A DNA stretch of 64,000 nucleotides from an uncultured Lachnospiraceae bacterium (GTDB taxonomy: Bacteria > Bacillota > Clostridia > Lachnospirales > Lachnospiraceae), in the NCBI GenBank assembly GCA_949471785.1, contig CASWRE010000008.1:1-64000 (forward strand), written 5' to 3'. The position numbers were made by a program, and so were the translations under genes. Shown here piece by piece: positions 8,320 to 16,547 of the stretch (position 1 is its first letter; every line of letters starts with the position of its first letter). The notes under the pieces are model-generated. The model saw only the letters and a list, made by a program, of their open reading frames with translations. It was not told the origin of the DNA and searched no databases.

Positions 8320-8437
8320 AGCAACCGTTCTGTAAGGCTGCGACAGGTTCCGCCTGTTATAGCGGCAGGGTATATCGTACCCGGCGAGGCTGTGCGCCGT
8401 GAGGCGGCAGCAAAGAGAAGTGGTAACACGGGAAATC

Positions 8438-8481
8438 CGTCTTCTCCTACCAGGTTTACTGGGCAGGAGAAGACGTTTTTT
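8438..8481 (+). terminator. T-box-controlled terminator
   Basis: CGTCTTCTCCT (8438-8448) pairs perfectly with AGGAGAAGACG (8465-8475), followed by TTTTTT. Its left arm overlaps the antiterminator strand, as expected for a T-box switch. Confidence 0.88.
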
Positions 8482-8490
8482 ATGTTATGG

Positions 8491-8519
8491 CAGAAAATAT
8501 GCCGACGGCATATTTTCTG
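8491..8519. repeat. Perfect 14-bp palindrome between terminator and metG ribosome site
   Basis: CAGAAAATATGCCG (8491-8504) and CGGCATATTTTCTG (8506-8519) are exact inverted repeats separated by one base. A one-base loop cannot close directly, so an RNA hairpin would open the central pairs. It sits 11 bases before the GGAGA of metG, so it could be an operator or a translational element. It is not part of the standard T-box. Confidence 0.6.
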
Positions 8520-8541
8520 TATCAGGAAAGGAGACAGCAAC

Positions 8542-10503
8542 ATGAATAAAGGCAAGTACTATATCACGACGGCCATCGCCTACACCTCGGGCAAGCCCCA
8601 TATCGGCAATACCTACGAGATCGTGCTGGCGGACAGTATCGCCCGGTTCAAAAGGCAGCAGGGATATGATGTATTTTTCCAGACCGGGACGGACGAGCAC
8701 GGGCAGAAGATCGAGCAGAAAGCCCAGGAAACCGGCGTGACACCCAAGGAGTATGTAGACGGGGTGGCGGGTACCATCAAGGATATCTGGGATCTGATGA
8801 ATACGTCCTATGATAAGTTCATCCGCACCACCGACGCGGATCACGAGGCCCAGGTGCAGAAGATTTTTAAGAAACTCTACGACCAGGGGGATATTTACAA
8901 GGGCTATTACGAGGGGATGTACTGTACGCCCTGCGAGTCTTTTTTCACGGAGTCCCAGCTGGTGGACGGCAAGTGCCCGGATTGCGGCCGCCCCTGCACG
9001 CCGGCCAAAGAGGAGGCTTATTTCTTCAAGATGAGCAAATATGCGGACCGTCTGATCGAGCACATCAATACCCATCCGGAGTTCATCCAGCCGGTGTCCA
9101 GGAAAAACGAGATGATGAACAATTTCCTGCTGCCGGGCCTGCAGGATCTGTGTGTGTCCCGGACGTCCTTTACCTGGGGCATCCCGGTCTCCTTTGATCC
9201 GAAGCATGTGGTCTACGTATGGCTGGACGCCCTGACCAACTATATCACCGGCATTGGCTATGACTGCGGCGGGGAGAGCACGGAGCAGTTTCATAAAAAC
9301 TGGCCGGCGGATCTGCATCTGATTGGCAAGGATATCATCCGATTCCACACGATTTACTGGCCCATTTTCCTGATGGCCCTGGATCTGCCGCTGCCGAAAC
9401 AGGTGTTCGGCCATCCCTGGCTCCTGCAGGGGGACGGCAAGATGAGCAAGTCCAAGGGCAACGTGATCTATGCCGACGACCTGGTGAAGCTGTTCGGCGT
9501 GGACGCGGTGCGCTATTTCGTGCTCCATGAGATGCCCTTCGAGAACGACGGCGTGATTACCTGGGAACTTCTGGTGGAGCGGCTGAACTCGGAGTTGGCC
9601 AACACCCTGGGCAATCTGGTCAACCGCACGGTCTCCATGTCCAATAAATACTTTGGCGGCGCTGTGACGGCCACCGGGGCCATGGAGGATGTGGACGCGG
9701 ATCTGAAAGCAGTCGCCACCGCGGCGGCGGATAAGGTGGCGGCGCGGATGGAGGAACTGCGGGTGGCCGACGCCATGACAGAAATCTTCGGTCTGTTCAA
9801 GCGCTGCAATAAATATATTGACGAGACTATGCCCTGGGTTCTGGCGAAGGATGAACAGAAGAGGGACCGTCTCTCCGAAGTGCTGTACAATCTGGTGGAG
9901 GGCATCACCATCGGCGCATCCCTGCTGGAGGCATTTATGCCCGAGACCACGGAGCGCATCCTGGCCCAGATCGGCGCGGCAAGGAGGGAGTATGACGACC
10001 TGAAGACCTTCGGCCTGTATCCCTCGGGGAATAAAGTGACCGAAAAGCCGGAGATCCTCTTCGCCCGCCTGGACGTGAAAGAGGTCATGGAGAAGGTGGA
10101 CGCCCTGCAGGCGGCCCAGGCTCCGGCTTCCGTGACGGAGGAGACCGGGGAGGCCGTTATAGAACTGGAGGAGAAGCCGGAGATCACCTTTGAAGAATTT
10201 GGGAAAATGCAGTTTGCGGTGGGCGAGATCGTTGCCTGCGAGGAAGTGAAAAAGTCCCGCAAACTGCTCTGCAGCCAGGTGAAGATCGGCAATAAGACGA
10301 AACAGATTGTGTCTGGCATCAAGGGCCATTATACGGCGGAAGAGATGGTGGGCAAGAAAGTGATGGTGCTGGTGAACCTGAAACCGGCGAAGATGGCGGG
10401 CGTGCTCTCCGAGGGTATGCTCTTGTGCGCCGAGGACGCGGACGGCGTGCTGGCCCTCATGACCCCGGAAAAAGAAATGCCCTCGGGGGCGGAGATTTGC
10501 TGA
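8542..10503 (+). CDS. metG: Methionyl-tRNA synthetase
   Basis: 653 residues. Class I synthetase with HIGH-type motif KPHIGNTYE near residue 15, the zinc knuckle cysteines CTPCES and CPDCGRPC (about 127-150), and KMSKS motif GKMSKSKGNV near residue 300. The C-terminal 110 residues form the appended tRNA-binding OB-fold that mediates dimerisation. It charges tRNA-Met with methionine in the cytoplasm. Start ATG 8542 follows GGAAAGGAGACAGCAAC; longer in-frame readings run back into the T-box leader and are not genuine. Expression should be controlled by the leader at 7872-8484. tatD follows 55 bases later, a common clostridial order. Confidence 0.97.
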   Translation: MNKGKYYITTAIAYTSGKPHIGNTYEIVLADSIARFKRQQGYDVFFQTGTDEHGQKIEQKAQETGVTPKEYVDGVAGTIKDIWDLMNTSYDKFIRTTDADHEAQVQKIFKKLYDQGDIYKGYYEGMYCTPCESFFTESQLVDGKCPDCGRPCTPAKEEAYFFKMSKYADRLIEHINTHPEFIQPVSRKNEMMNNFLLPGLQDLCVSRTSFTWGIPVSFDPKHVVYVWLDALTNYITGIGYDCGGESTEQFHKNWPADLHLIGKDIIRFHTIYWPIFLMALDLPLPKQVFGHPWLLQGDGKMSKSKGNVIYADDLVKLFGVDAVRYFVLHEMPFENDGVITWELLVERLNSELANTLGNLVNRTVSMSNKYFGGAVTATGAMEDVDADLKAVATAAADKVAARMEELRVADAMTEIFGLFKRCNKYIDETMPWVLAKDEQKRDRLSEVLYNLVEGITIGASLLEAFMPETTERILAQIGAARREYDDLKTFGLYPSGNKVTEKPEILFARLDVKEVMEKVDALQAAQAPASVTEETGEAVIELEEKPEITFEEFGKMQFAVGEIVACEEVKKSRKLLCSQVKIGNKTKQIVSGIKGHYTAEEMVGKKVMVLVNLKPAKMAGVLSEGMLLCAEDADGVLALMTPEKEMPSGAEIC

Positions 10504-10558
10504 CGGGGCCGGGAAAAGCAGGGGCCGCCGGATGCGCCATGCCGTTGGAGGAATGCAT

Positions 10559-11359
10559 ATGGCGATGATATTTGAGACCCACGCTCATTACGACGACGAG
10601 GCTTTTGACAGCGACAGGGAGGAGCTTCTGGCCTCCCTGCCCGCCGGGGGCGTCGGTACCGTGATCAATGTGGGCGCAAGTATGGCGACGACGAGGAACA
10701 GCCTGGCGCTGGCCGAAAAATATCCTTTTATCTATGCGGCCGCCGGTGTCCATCCCGACGAAGCAGAAGAGCTTACAGAAGGCTGCATGGAGGAATTGCG
10801 GGGCTATTGCCGCCGGAGAAAGACCGTGGCCGTGGGGGAGATCGGGCTGGATTATCACTGGCACAAGGAGGAAGAACATCGGAAGCTGCAGCAATACTGG
10901 TTCCGCCGTCAGCTGGCCCTGGCCCGGGAAGAGGGGCTGCCGTTCATTATCCACAGCCGGGAGGCTGCCGCGGATACCTTTACCATATTAAAGGAGGAGC
11001 GGGCAGGGGAGATCGGCGGCGTGATGCACTGCTATTCCTATTCGGCGGAACAAGCCCGGGAGTATGTGAAAATGGGGCTGTATATCGGCGTGGGCGGAGT
11101 CGTTACCTTTAAAAACGCCCGGAAGCTGAAGGAGGCGGTGGAGGCTGTTCCTCTGGAAAATATTCTGCTGGAAACGGACTGCCCCTATATGGCTCCCGTG
11201 CCTTACCGGGGAAAACGCAATTGCTCTTTGTACCTGTCCCATGTGGCGGAGGCTGTAGCCGGGCTCAAAGGGGTCAGCGAGGAGACGGTCCGCGAAGTGA
11301 CGGGGAAGAATGCGGAAAAACTGTTCGGAAGAGTGACCGGAAAACATGTGGGATATTAA
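10559..11359 (+). CDS. tatD: TatD-family metal-dependent DNase
   Basis: 266 residues of the TatD/YcfH amidohydrolase-like TIM barrel. Visible metal ligands include THAHYDD at the N-terminus, GEIGLDYHW (Glu ligand), FIIHSREA, MHCYSYS, and LETDCPY near the C-terminus. The family has 3'-5' exonuclease or D-aminoacyl-tRNA deacylase-like activity; the exact substrate is unsettled. ATG 10559 (MAMIFETH) is preferred because GGAGGA is six bases ahead; the ATG at 10553 abuts that site. It is co-oriented with metG and probably shares its transcript. Confidence 0.93.
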   Translation: MAMIFETHAHYDDEAFDSDREELLASLPAGGVGTVINVGASMATTRNSLALAEKYPFIYAAAGVHPDEAEELTEGCMEELRGYCRRRKTVAVGEIGLDYHWHKEEEHRKLQQYWFRRQLALAREEGLPFIIHSREAAADTFTILKEERAGEIGGVMHCYSYSAEQAREYVKMGLYIGVGGVVTFKNARKLKEAVEAVPLENILLETDCPYMAPVPYRGKRNCSLYLSHVAEAVAGLKGVSEETVREVTGKNAEKLFGRVTGKHVGY

Positions 11360-11387
11360 TTAACGGGTACAAGCTTAATTAATATCC
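11351..11387. repeat. Perfect 13-bp inverted repeat across the tatD stop codon
   Basis: GGATATTAATTAA (11351-11363) and TTAATTAATATCC (11375-11387) are exact inverted repeats with an 11-base loop; the tatD stop lies in the left arm. There is no T tract, so it is not a standard terminator; it may be an operator or mRNA 3'-end stabiliser. Confidence 0.6.
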
Positions 11388-11524
11388 GGTGCTGTTTGAC
11401 GAAAATATTAGGCATTTTTGGTATCCTGTGATATGATAAACGAAGGTCATACGGGCGGCTTTTTCCGGCGGGGAGCGGCCGGACGCCTGTGGATAAAATA
11501 TACGGTATATAGGGGAGCGAAAAA

Positions 11525-12739
11525 GTGTTGTTTTTAATCAGACAATGTGTGATGACCTGGGTATTGTATCTGTTGACGACGCTCTTATGCGGTACGGCGG
11601 CGTGGATCATATGGGCATCGGTCTGCAGGCTTTTACGGGGCAGAGGAAAGGACGGTATTTTTCATGCGGCAGGGAGACTGGCAGAGTGGCTGTATGTTCT
11701 GCCTCTTGTTCATATAGGCTGGGAAATCTATATCATGACAGCCACTGAATACCGGCTGTTTTTCGGGAGAGCGACACCGACCGTGGAGAAGGCGCTGTTT
11801 TGTCTGGCTGTGCTTTGGCTGGCCGGTTTTCTGTGGACGGCCGGTGAAAAAATGCCTGTGTTTTTTCGGACGAGTCGACTGCGCAGGGGCTGCGTTCCCT
11901 GTACGGGGGAGCGGGCGGAGCTGTTTCGGAGGGCCTGCTGGCGAAGCGGAATTGCAGGGGAAATCCTTCTTTATCAGGGAGAAGAAGTGACGGAACCCTT
12001 TTTGCGGGGGATTTTTGTCAGGCGGATGTATCTGCCGGCGGGTGAGATTACCCAGGAGGAAATGCAGGAGCTTTTGCGGAAATATCGGTGGGGCGGGCGA
12101 TGTATGAAGGCGGTGGAGCTGTATGTGTGTCTGATACACTGGTATAATCCGCTGGTAAAGGTTTTGTGCCGTCGTATGGCGGAGGATATAGCGGGCGAAG
12201 GAGGGGAGAGAGCCGGCGGCGCGGGCATTTGCAGGATTTGTGTGGCGCCGGTGCTGGCCCTCCAGATTGCCTTTGCCGGCTTTTGCGCACTGCAGTTTCT
12301 GGAGGGATACACCTGGCTGGATACGCTCACCTCGGATGTGGTGGAAATGGAGGGAGAGGAGTCCGAGCCGCCAAAGGAGTATGTGACGACGCGGGAGGAG
12401 CCCGGTGTCGAGGCAGAGGATGACACCGTGGAAATCGACGAACAGGAGGGCTCCTATGATGTGGGCTGGTATATTTATCCCGGAATACGCAAGCAGTCGC
12501 CGTCCATTTATGGCAAGGCCGGAGAAGAGATCTCGGTGCTGGCCGTGGGTACGGACGGTATTCCCTTCAAGTGCGGGATTTTGTATGAAGACGGCACAAA
12601 ACAGTATGCCGTGGGTGAGGACGGGGGGTTATGTACGTTCTTTACGTTGCGGCAGACCGGGTATTTCCGCTTTTTCGCACAGAACGACGGCGATAGCAGG
12701 CTGGATTTTTCGGCGATGTTCCATGTGGCGGAGCATTAA
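11525..12739 (+). CDS. BlaR1/M56-like membrane protein lacking the protease motif
   Basis: 404 residues with GTG start at 11525 preceded by GGGAGCG. Three N-terminal membrane helices (about 10-32, 52-72, 90-107), a cytoplasmic loop, then a segment that lines up with BlaR1/MecR1 M56 peptidases: PFLRGIFVRRMYLPAGEITQ before, and HWYNPLVKVLCRRMAED after, the place where HExxH belongs. Here that place reads EEMQELLRKYRWGG (about 178-191), so zinc-binding His and Glu residues are missing and it is probably not a protease. A fourth helix (about 237-262) leads to an acidic linker and a 140-residue extracellular domain of unknown fold. No BlaI-type repressor is adjacent. A sensing role is inferred. 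Confidence 0.6.
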   Translation: MLFLIRQCVMTWVLYLLTTLLCGTAAWIIWASVCRLLRGRGKDGIFHAAGRLAEWLYVLPLVHIGWEIYIMTATEYRLFFGRATPTVEKALFCLAVLWLAGFLWTAGEKMPVFFRTSRLRRGCVPCTGERAELFRRACWRSGIAGEILLYQGEEVTEPFLRGIFVRRMYLPAGEITQEEMQELLRKYRWGGRCMKAVELYVCLIHWYNPLVKVLCRRMAEDIAGEGGERAGGAGICRICVAPVLALQIAFAGFCALQFLEGYTWLDTLTSDVVEMEGEESEPPKEYVTTREEPGVEAEDDTVEIDEQEGSYDVGWYIYPGIRKQSPSIYGKAGEEISVLAVGTDGIPFKCGILYEDGTKQYAVGEDGGLCTFFTLRQTGYFRFFAQNDGDSRLDFSAMFHVAEH

Positions 12740-12796
12740 TGCGCCGTGTCACTCCGACGGGGATGAATTATTCTGTAATATTTGAAAATCATGAGG

Positions 12797-12832
12797 CCTG
12801 CCATACCGATATCCGGGTGTGGCAGGTTTTTT
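12797..12832 (+). terminator. Terminator after the M56-like gene
   Basis: CCTGCCATACC (12797-12807) pairs with GGGTGTGGCAGG (12815-12826), followed by TTTTTT. It lies about 60 bases past the stop at 12739. Confidence 0.85.
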
Positions 12833-12918
12833 GTGTCGGTGTGCGTCGCGGCAGCCCGGTTGATCCGGTGGGTGGCAGCCCGGCTAAAAATCCAGTGGAT
12901 ATTTATGGAATGTGTCCA

Positions 12919-12948
12919 TTGACATGCTAATATACCGGTAGGTATAAT
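12919..12948 (+). promoter_or_regulatory. Promoter of tetR-glgB with an embedded dyad operator
   Basis: Consensus TTGACA (12919-12924) and TATAAT (12943-12948) are 18 bases apart. Inside, TATACC (12931-12936) and GGTATA (12941-12946) form an inverted repeat around GGTA that overlaps the -10. This is a natural autoregulatory site for the TetR-family protein encoded next. Confidence 0.75.
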
Positions 12949-12995
12949 AGGAGAAAAATAGCGCGTAGGTACCTGTTGAGAAAAGGAAGGGCAGC

Positions 12996-13577
12996 ATGGA
13001 TAACCGGGAAAAAATCCTCACAAGTGCGTTGGATCTGTTTTATGCAAGGGGATATGACGCAGTGGGTATCCAGCAGATCGTGGATGCCGCGGGTCTGACA
13101 AAGCCGACGATGTATTACTATTTCGGCAGTAAACGGGGGCTTCTGGATGCGCTGCTGGGTGAGCAGTATGAGAAACTGGAGCGGTGCATTGACCAGGCGG
13201 CTGTTTATAACGGCGATTTTCCGGAGACACTGTTTCTGGTGGCGAAGGCATTTTTTCACTTCGTCAGTGAGAACCGGAAAGTATATAGCTTCATGCTGGC
13301 CCTGTTTTATACGGGGCAGGAGAATGAAGGACATAAGGCGGTGGAGCCCTTAATTTCTCGTTATTACAGGAAGATTACCGGTCTGTTTGAGGCGGCGGCT
13401 TCGAAACTCGGCAATATGAACGGCAGACAGAAACAGTTTGCGCTGGGGTTTCAGGGGCTTCTGGATATGACTTTTTTAAGGGTCCGCAGCCAGACGCCGG
13501 AGCATGAAGCGATCGTTCTGGATGAAATGCAGATCCGGGGAATTGTAAAACAGTTTATGTATGGAATTTATTCATAA
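12996..13577 (+). CDS. TetR-family transcriptional regulator
   Basis: 193 residues. The N-terminal helix-turn-helix is typical: ILTSALDLFYARGYDAVGIQQI then AAGLTKPTMYYYFGSK, followed by an all-helical ligand-binding domain of unknown specificity. It starts 48 bases past a strong promoter with an embedded inverted repeat, so it probably represses itself. The branching-enzyme gene begins 14 bases after its stop with its own AGGAGG site and is likely under the same control. An effector cannot be inferred. Confidence 0.9.
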   Translation: MDNREKILTSALDLFYARGYDAVGIQQIVDAAGLTKPTMYYYFGSKRGLLDALLGEQYEKLERCIDQAAVYNGDFPETLFLVAKAFFHFVSENRKVYSFMLALFYTGQENEGHKAVEPLISRYYRKITGLFEAAASKLGNMNGRQKQFALGFQGLLDMTFLRVRSQTPEHEAIVLDEMQIRGIVKQFMYGIYS

Positions 13578-13591
13578 GGAGGAGTTAAAGA

Positions 13592-15505
13592 ATGACACTG
13601 GAGGAAATCCGCTTCGGCGAACTGGATCAATATCTGTTTGGGCAGGGGACCCACTATGATATCTACAAAAAGCTGGGCGCCCATCTGATATCCGGAAAAG
13701 GAAGAAAGAAGGGAGCCTATTTTGCCGTGTGGGCGCCTAACGCGGTGGAGGTATCCGTGTTCGGCGAGTTCAACGGCTGGAAAGAGGATACAGCCGTGCC
13801 CATGGAGAAGGTGGGGCCCATCGGTGTGTGGGAGGTCTTTGTCCCGAAAGTGACAGAAGGTATGCTGTACCGGTATATGATTCACACCATGGACGGGCGG
13901 ACGCTGTATAAGTCTGACCCTTACGGGAACTGGTCGGAGCTTCGGCCGGGCAACGCTTCTCGGGTGGCGGATATTTCCCGCTTTATCTGGTCCGACAGTG
14001 TGTGGATGAAAAAGAGAGAGGCCTTTGACGTGCAGACTTCACCCATGTCCGTCTATGAAGTGCACCCCGGTTCCTGGAAAAAGCATCCGGTCACAGAGGA
14101 AAATCCGGACGGGTTCTATAACTATAAGGAGTTTGCTCATGAACTGGCGGCTTATGTGAAGAATATGGGATATACCCATGTGGAGCTGATGGGCATTGCG
14201 GAGCATCCCTTCGACGGTTCCTGGGGCTATCAGGTGACGGGGTACTATGCGCCAACCTCCCGTTACGGGTCTCCCCTGGATTTTAAGTATCTGGTCAATT
14301 ATCTGCATAAAAAAGATATCGGCGTGATTCTGGACTGGGTGCCGGCTCATTTTCCCAAAGATGCTTACGGCCTGGCGGAGTTTGACGGCACCAGCTGTTA
14401 TGAGCATCAGGACCCGCGGCAGGGCGAGCATCCTGACTGGGGAACAAAGATCTTCAATTATGGCCGTCCCGAGGTGAAGAATTTTCTTCTGGCAAACGCG
14501 TTGTTCTGGGTGGAAGAGTTCCATGTAGACGGTATCCGCGTGGATGCGGTGGCTTCCATGCTGTATCTGGATTACGGCAAGCAGGACGGCCAGTGGGTAG
14601 CCAATAAATACGGCGGTCATGAGAACCTGGAGGCTATCGATTTTTTCCGTCATATGAATACCTGCCTGACCGGACGGAATAAGGGAGTGGTATCCATAGC
14701 GGAGGAATCCACGGCCTGGCCGCTTTTGACCCATGATGTGGAGAAGGAGAATGGATTAGGTTTTTCGTTGAAGTGGAATATGGGATGGATGCATGATTTC
14801 CTGGATTATATGAAGCTGGACCCCTATTTTCGCAAGGATAATCACCACAAGATGACGTTTTCCATGACCTATGCTTTCAGTGAGAACTATATTCTGGTGT
14901 TGTCCCACGACGAGGTGGTGCACTTAAAATGTTCGATGCTGAACAAGATGCCGGGGTATCTGAACGATAAGTTTGAGAACTTGAAATGCGGTTATGCCTT
15001 TATGTTCGGGCATCCCGGTAAAAAGCTTCTCTTTATGGGGCAGGATTTCGGACAGCTCCAGGAGTGGAGCGAGGAGCGGGAGCTGGACTGGTATCTGCTG
15101 GGCGAGGAGCAGCACAGGCATCTGCAGGATTATTACCGGGATCTGCAGCGCATGTATCTGAAATATGCGGCTCTGAGTAAAAATGATACCGGTTATGAGT
15201 GTTTTCAGTGGATCAACTGTGACGACTGTTTCCGCAGCATCTACAGTTTTGTTCGCTGGTCGCCCACAAAGCGCAACAATATGCTGTTTGTGATCAATTT
15301 TACGCCTGTGGAGCGGGAGGATTACCGGGTGGGCGTGCCCAGGAAAAAGAAATATAAGCTGGTGCTGAACAGTAAAGATCCGAAATACGGCGGGGACTGC
15401 CCGAAGGAGGAAGTGTATACGGCGGTGAAGTCCGAGTGCGATGGGCAGCCTTTCTCCTTTGCGTATCCGCTGCCGGCTTACGGCGTGGCGGTGTTTACAT
15501 TTTGA
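13592..15505 (+). CDS. glgB: 1,4-alpha-glucan branching enzyme
   Basis: 637 residues: N-terminal CBM48-like beta domain (about 35-125, with YFAVWAPNAVEVSVFGEFNGW), then a GH13 TIM barrel with HVDGIRVDAVASMLYLDY carrying the nucleophile Asp, SIAEEST carrying the acid Glu and LSHDEV the third carboxylate, and a C-terminal beta domain. It transfers glucan chains to make alpha-1,6 branches in glycogen. It is a stand-alone gene: no glgA, glgC or glgP nearby, and instead a TetR gene directly upstream, an unusual pairing. A GC-rich hairpin at 15527-15551 follows. Confidence 0.93.
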   Translation: MTLEEIRFGELDQYLFGQGTHYDIYKKLGAHLISGKGRKKGAYFAVWAPNAVEVSVFGEFNGWKEDTAVPMEKVGPIGVWEVFVPKVTEGMLYRYMIHTMDGRTLYKSDPYGNWSELRPGNASRVADISRFIWSDSVWMKKREAFDVQTSPMSVYEVHPGSWKKHPVTEENPDGFYNYKEFAHELAAYVKNMGYTHVELMGIAEHPFDGSWGYQVTGYYAPTSRYGSPLDFKYLVNYLHKKDIGVILDWVPAHFPKDAYGLAEFDGTSCYEHQDPRQGEHPDWGTKIFNYGRPEVKNFLLANALFWVEEFHVDGIRVDAVASMLYLDYGKQDGQWVANKYGGHENLEAIDFFRHMNTCLTGRNKGVVSIAEESTAWPLLTHDVEKENGLGFSLKWNMGWMHDFLDYMKLDPYFRKDNHHKMTFSMTYAFSENYILVLSHDEVVHLKCSMLNKMPGYLNDKFENLKCGYAFMFGHPGKKLLFMGQDFGQLQEWSEERELDWYLLGEEQHRHLQDYYRDLQRMYLKYAALSKNDTGYECFQWINCDDCFRSIYSFVRWSPTKRNNMLFVINFTPVEREDYRVGVPRKKKYKLVLNSKDPKYGGDCPKEEVYTAVKSECDGQPFSFAYPLPAYGVAVFTF

Positions 15506-15526
15506 CGGTTTGCAGCAGTTCAGACA

Positions 15527-15551
15527 GGCCTGTGCATTTGCCGCACAGGCC
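15527..15551 (+). terminator. Hairpin after glgB
   Basis: GGCCTGTGC (15527-15535) and GCACAGGCC (15543-15551) are exact inverted repeats with a 7-base loop. No T tract follows, so termination may be weak or the hairpin may protect the mRNA end. Confidence 0.4.
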
Positions 15552-15590
15552 GTAAGGAAGTGATTCATGGATTTGACAGGAGGAGAAAGA

Positions 15591-16445
15591 ATGGACGGCA
15601 GAAGTTATACAAAGAAAATCATGTTGGGTATGGTACTGATTCTGGCGGTACTGTTTGCGGCGCCCCGTCCGGTGGAGGCGAAAGCTTCGGCCAAAAAACT
15701 GAAAGTGGACAAAACATACACGAATTACGATATGACCGGGGATAAAAAAGCAGATACGTTCCGGGTGTCGGGAGACGCCATAGACTACAGAGGTTATAAA
15801 GAATACAAGGGCTACACCGTGTATTTGAACGGGAAAGAGGTGCTGTCAGAAACGGGGTATATCCTTGATTTTACGATTTACCGGCTGGAGCTGAAAAACG
15901 GCAGGGTATTCCTGGCTATTGTGCCCGCTTCGGATAACGGAGACGTGTTCGGGGCTGCTATTTACCAGTATAAAAGCGGTAAGCTGAAAAAGCTTCTGAA
16001 TCTGTATAACATGGAGAAAATCGGTAATCACAACAATGTGAGCAAGATTTCCGTCTCCGGAAACACGATCCGGGTGAAACACGGTGTAATGTCCTATGCT
16101 CTGTCGAGTATCGGGTTTTCCCTGGATTACCAGTATAAGGGCGGGAAGCTGGTGCAGAAATCCACCCAGGCGAAGCTGACAGACACCAGGATAAAATATC
16201 TGAAACAGTCTTACTGGACGGCTAAGCGTTCCCTGAAGCTGCTGAACAAGGTGGGCGGTAAGAAGATTGCCACGATAGCAAAAGGTAAAAAGGTGAAGAT
16301 TGATAAGATCTACCTGAATGCCAGCCATACGAAGATTTATCTTCATGTGAAAGTCAAGGGAGGAAGATCGGGCTGGGTAAAAGGATTGACAAAGTATCCG
16401 GGATATGATCGTGAGCTTTTTAAAGAAGTGATGTATGCGGGCTGA
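15591..16445 (+). CDS. Secreted protein with C-terminal SH3-like domain
   Basis: 284 residues from ATG 15591, which follows AGGAGGAGAAAGA; the upstream in-frame ATG at 15567 has no such site. Signal peptide: RSYTKKIMLGMVLILAVLFAAP, with likely cleavage after VEA. The mature protein is lysine-rich; its first two-thirds (MTGDKKADTFRVSG...) look like a beta-rich, calcium-dockerin-like or FG-GAP-like region but are not recognised. The last 60 residues (KKIATIAKGKKVKIDKIYL ... GRSGWVKG) look like a bacterial SH3 domain, usually binding cell wall. It is likely exported and wall-associated. No functional partner is evident. Confidence 0.6.
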   Translation: MDGRSYTKKIMLGMVLILAVLFAAPRPVEAKASAKKLKVDKTYTNYDMTGDKKADTFRVSGDAIDYRGYKEYKGYTVYLNGKEVLSETGYILDFTIYRLELKNGRVFLAIVPASDNGDVFGAAIYQYKSGKLKKLLNLYNMEKIGNHNNVSKISVSGNTIRVKHGVMSYALSSIGFSLDYQYKGGKLVQKSTQAKLTDTRIKYLKQSYWTAKRSLKLLNKVGGKKIATIAKGKKVKIDKIYLNASHTKIYLHVKVKGGRSGWVKGLTKYPGYDRELFKEVMYAG

Positions 16446-16502
16446 TTCGCCTTGCGAATACGTTTGGAAAAGACGGGTAACTGTGATACGGAACCGTTAC
16501 AG

Positions 16503-16538
16503 AACCGGCTGGCCTGTTTTGGAGCTCAGCCGGTTTTC
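16503..16538 (+). terminator. Terminator after the SH3-like secreted protein
   Basis: AACCGGCTG (16503-16511) pairs with CAGCCGGTT (16527-16535), followed by TTCC with a short T tract. It is 60 bases past the stop at 16445. Confidence 0.6.
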
Positions 16539-16547
16539 CATTTAATG

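Larger units (their letters stand above)
7872..8484 (+). promoter_or_regulatory. T-box riboswitch (tRNA-Met) leader of metG, interrupted by a palindromic element
   Basis: The 5' end reads GTGACGAAGAGAGTACC, the usual start of T-box stem I; AGTAC/GTACT and CGTGC/GCGCG can close its base (about 7889 with 8009). The 3' end contains the T-box itself, AGAAGTGGTAACACGGG at 8416-8432, which can pair with ATCCGTCTTCT as the antiterminator; TGGT would read an ACCA tRNA 3' end, as in tRNA-Met. It competes with the terminator at 8438-8481. Uncharged tRNA-Met should switch metG on. An ATG within GGGATGCG (near 7968) is a possible specifier, not proven. The leader is about 610 bases, far longer than usual, because of the 238-base insertion at 8073-8310. 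Confidence 0.85.

Noticed and set aside
8485-10329. 614-codon minus-strand frame opposite metG
   Set aside because: A shadow of a GC-rich synthetase gene; metG motifs are unequivocal.
16477-16500. GTAAC...GTTAC hairpin as another REP copy
   Set aside because: Only the outer arms are shared with the REP-like unit; the GCCGAAGGC core is absent.
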